Assembly: GCA_033002965.1 (NCBI GenBank)
Contig: JAURVB010012658.1
Span: 204,501-268,500, forward strand
DNA length: 64,000 nucleotides
From: Piper betle
Lineage: Eukaryota; Streptophyta; Magnoliopsida; Piperales; Piperaceae
Reading direction: 5' to 3'
Shown: positions 62,104 through 64,000 of the stretch, in pieces
Numbering within the stretch: the first letter of the stretch is position 1
Layout of the letters: each line of letters begins with the position of its first letter
Program-made: the position numbers and the translations under genes
Notes under the pieces: generated by a model
What the model was told of the DNA's origin: nothing
What the model saw: the letters and a program-made list of their open reading frames with translations, nothing else
The model's database searches: none

Positions 62104-64000
62104 TGCCAAATAGTGGCTCTTGTTGAGCAGGCGGTGCTTCTGCTTCAAATTGGCAACTACAAATTATAAGAGAAAAAATTAGACCCACATATGGCACAAC
62201 TTTGGTTTCAAGATTTATAAATGCATGGGGACTCCACATAGCCAGCAGCCACAAAGACTCTCTGACGCTACAAGAGGAAGGAGGGAGGGCGGAGGCTTTT
62301 TCTCTGAACTTGGCCTGAAAGTAATGGTGTATACATGGTCGGAGGACAGCATATGCCGTTCTGGATTGAGCCTATATTCGTGTATGGGAAAACTGGAACC
62401 GAAGTTTTTAATGATTTCTGGTGGGTCACAGACAAAGACGCACGGAAAGTAGTTGGCAGGAGACTCCAAAGCTTAACTAATTTTCTGTATATTCTTTGAT
62501 TGAAACAATAGTAGTATCCCTCAGAGGACAGAAATTTCATTGAATATTGAAAGAGTTTCCAATGCAGCTATTGGCTAAGCTTGGAGCAGATTTAGACGTT
62601 TACCTAGTTGGCTGGCCAGTGTTCTTGCCACAGAACCAGCGATTGTAAAATCAATCGATTTAGAAGGCACGGGGGATTTCAAATTGTCAATGTTACCTTT
62701 TGTCTTGCTTATATTCACATGTTCATTCTCTACTAATTTGCAGTGGCGAAGACTCGAGGATTATACATTTGCCATCCGCAATCCTTGCATCTCCATTCAC
62801 GAATGTCCGAAGTGTTCATCACTTGCTATATAGCATTAGAATGTTCACGACAAAGCTCAATTCACTTCTCAATTTTCATACGTTCCCTGGACTTTAAAGA
62901 AGATCGGTGACTGATTTCAATCTTTAGAGCCATTCTCTGTGTTAACGAATCGTTTGTCGCGCTTGCAAAAGAGTCGGAACGTAAGAATGCCAACGGGCAA
63001 TCTCAATTCAACAAATCAAAGAGCCAGCGTTTTCACTGAACCAACAGCTCCACGAGACCACTATAGCTCTAGTAAGACGCCAATACGCCAATAATGGTCT
63101 TCTCCTGTAATGGTGATCTTAATGCATTGTTCATACCCAATTCATGAAGTTCAGAGTTTCAAATTTCCCGGAATTTCCAGATTAAACATCTAATCTATAA
63201 TGCAGTCAATGTAGAAAGACCTGCAGAAATATCATCTCCATCCTGCATGAAGTGGTATTCATCCACGTCGAGAAGGTTGAACACACACACACACACACAC
63301 AAGTTCTCACCTTTTCATGTTTGCTCCTTCGCGGCTTCCCCTTGGTAGCATCTAATATCAGAAGCTCCTTTTCCTGTTAAGCACTGTTTCATTTGCTCCA
63401 TACGCAGAAGCGGTTCCAACTGCCGGATCCTTGCCATGAATGAAGTACACATACTAGTACAGTGCAGCTGAGAAGGAAAGAAGGGAATCGAACTCTCGTG
63501 ATGGGTTACTAATAACCTCAATTGATGACGTAAATAGGACTTTGGTACTGCAAAGCCGGCAAAGATTACCAAGGAATAATATCACGAGGGAATAACAGAG
63601 AGGAACCAACTTTCCCGAAACTCTGGGGTCTGAGCTGATCGAAAGAGAGGCCAATAATCGCTAGCAAGTTAGTAGCAACCTTGTGCCGAACTCGATAATG
63701 AAGGCTGTTCGCAGAAAAGTGGGTAAGGAAACCATAATTTAGTAGAATATGTCCCACATATTTTTGACAAATAAAACTTAATCCCTTTGTATTTAAAAGG
63801 TCACTCCAAATCGGTGATAGTAATTCTTGATACAATGTCCTTGTTGAATAATATCCTTCACAAGCAGGGTTTTACTTTCACCTACATACCATTGTACTTT
63901 CAAATAAGAATAAATAACCTCCTTAATTATAGGACAGTAAACTAAAGCAAAATGCTTTCTTCATTACTCTAGCAGCTACCAGTTTAATCCCAAAATAAAT
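62104..64000. other. Right-edge region with no firmly assigned gene
   Basis: An open plus-strand stretch near 62314-62500 reads VYMVGGQHMPFWIEPIFVYG and continues with DFWWVTDKDARKVVGRRL; it looks protein-like, but I do not recognise it and see no start or partner exon. A (CA)n run lies at 63280-63300. The rest holds only short frames without recognisable domains. Confidence 0.4.
63280..63300. repeat. (CA)n microsatellite
   Basis: About ten uninterrupted CA units. Confidence 0.95.

Noticed and set aside
1..64000. CRISPR-like arrays, operons, phage or bacterial defence genes
   Set aside because: Repeats here are LTRs, foldbacks and microsatellites. There are no regularly spaced repeats with unique spacers, and the gene structure is plainly eukaryotic.

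Overview
This is a plant nuclear window, most likely from a eudicot. The evidence is genes with many short GT-AG introns, AT-rich intergenic DNA, a nuclear gene for a chloroplast ribosomal protein, a plant VQ-motif gene, and nested Ty3 and Ty1 LTR retrotransposons with plant-type primer sites. I see no prokaryotic operon, CRISPR array, rRNA or convincing tRNA gene, and I cannot name the species.

Layout. (1) 103-10538 is a full-length but decayed Ty3/gypsy chromovirus on the minus strand, with LTRs, a CCTAG target duplication and a chromodomain. Its left LTR is split by a 2.86-kb LTR-like insertion (907-3762) with its own GGATC duplication; a shortened relative lies at 52457-53744. (2) 10466-12157 holds a near-perfect direct duplication of about 0.7 kb interleaved with a foldback element. 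(3) 14740-29310 is a graveyard of gene copies: a 20S proteasome alpha type-3 pseudogene with a duplicated exon, whose intron carries a 5.2-kb Ty1/copia element (16255-21483, GATAT duplication); a SUVH histone methyltransferase pseudogene; copia debris; and a RING-H2 E3 ligase pseudogene. (4) 29708-30534 is an intact two-exon gene for plastid ribosomal protein PSRP5. (5) 32809-47375 is an exportin-7/RanBP16-type nuclear transport receptor gene, for which all 28 exons can be placed. (6) 50874-51568 is an intronless VQ-motif gene of the JAV1/VQ22 type. (7) 56457-58633 is an intact four-exon HAD phosphatase gene of the PPsPase1/PHOSPHO1-like family. (8) 59200-60700 is a LINE remnant, and 61631-62103 a truncated USP-like gene. 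Every likely functional gene is on the minus strand.

The strongest unusual signal is in two otherwise well-preserved genes. The exportin gene keeps every splice junction and shows no in-frame nonsense substitution, yet carries five single-base indels, most in or beside homopolymer runs. The VQ gene carries three. The two 0.7-kb duplicate copies also appear to differ only in a homopolymer. This points to residual long-read consensus error, with recent pseudogenisation as the alternative. The transposon and graveyard genes, by contrast, show real decay (nonsense substitutions, lost catalytic or zinc-binding residues, truncation). I found no convincing new biological system. The most interesting structures are the nested elements, the duplicated foldback locus, the exon-duplicated proteasome pseudogene and a GC-AG intron in the exportin gene.
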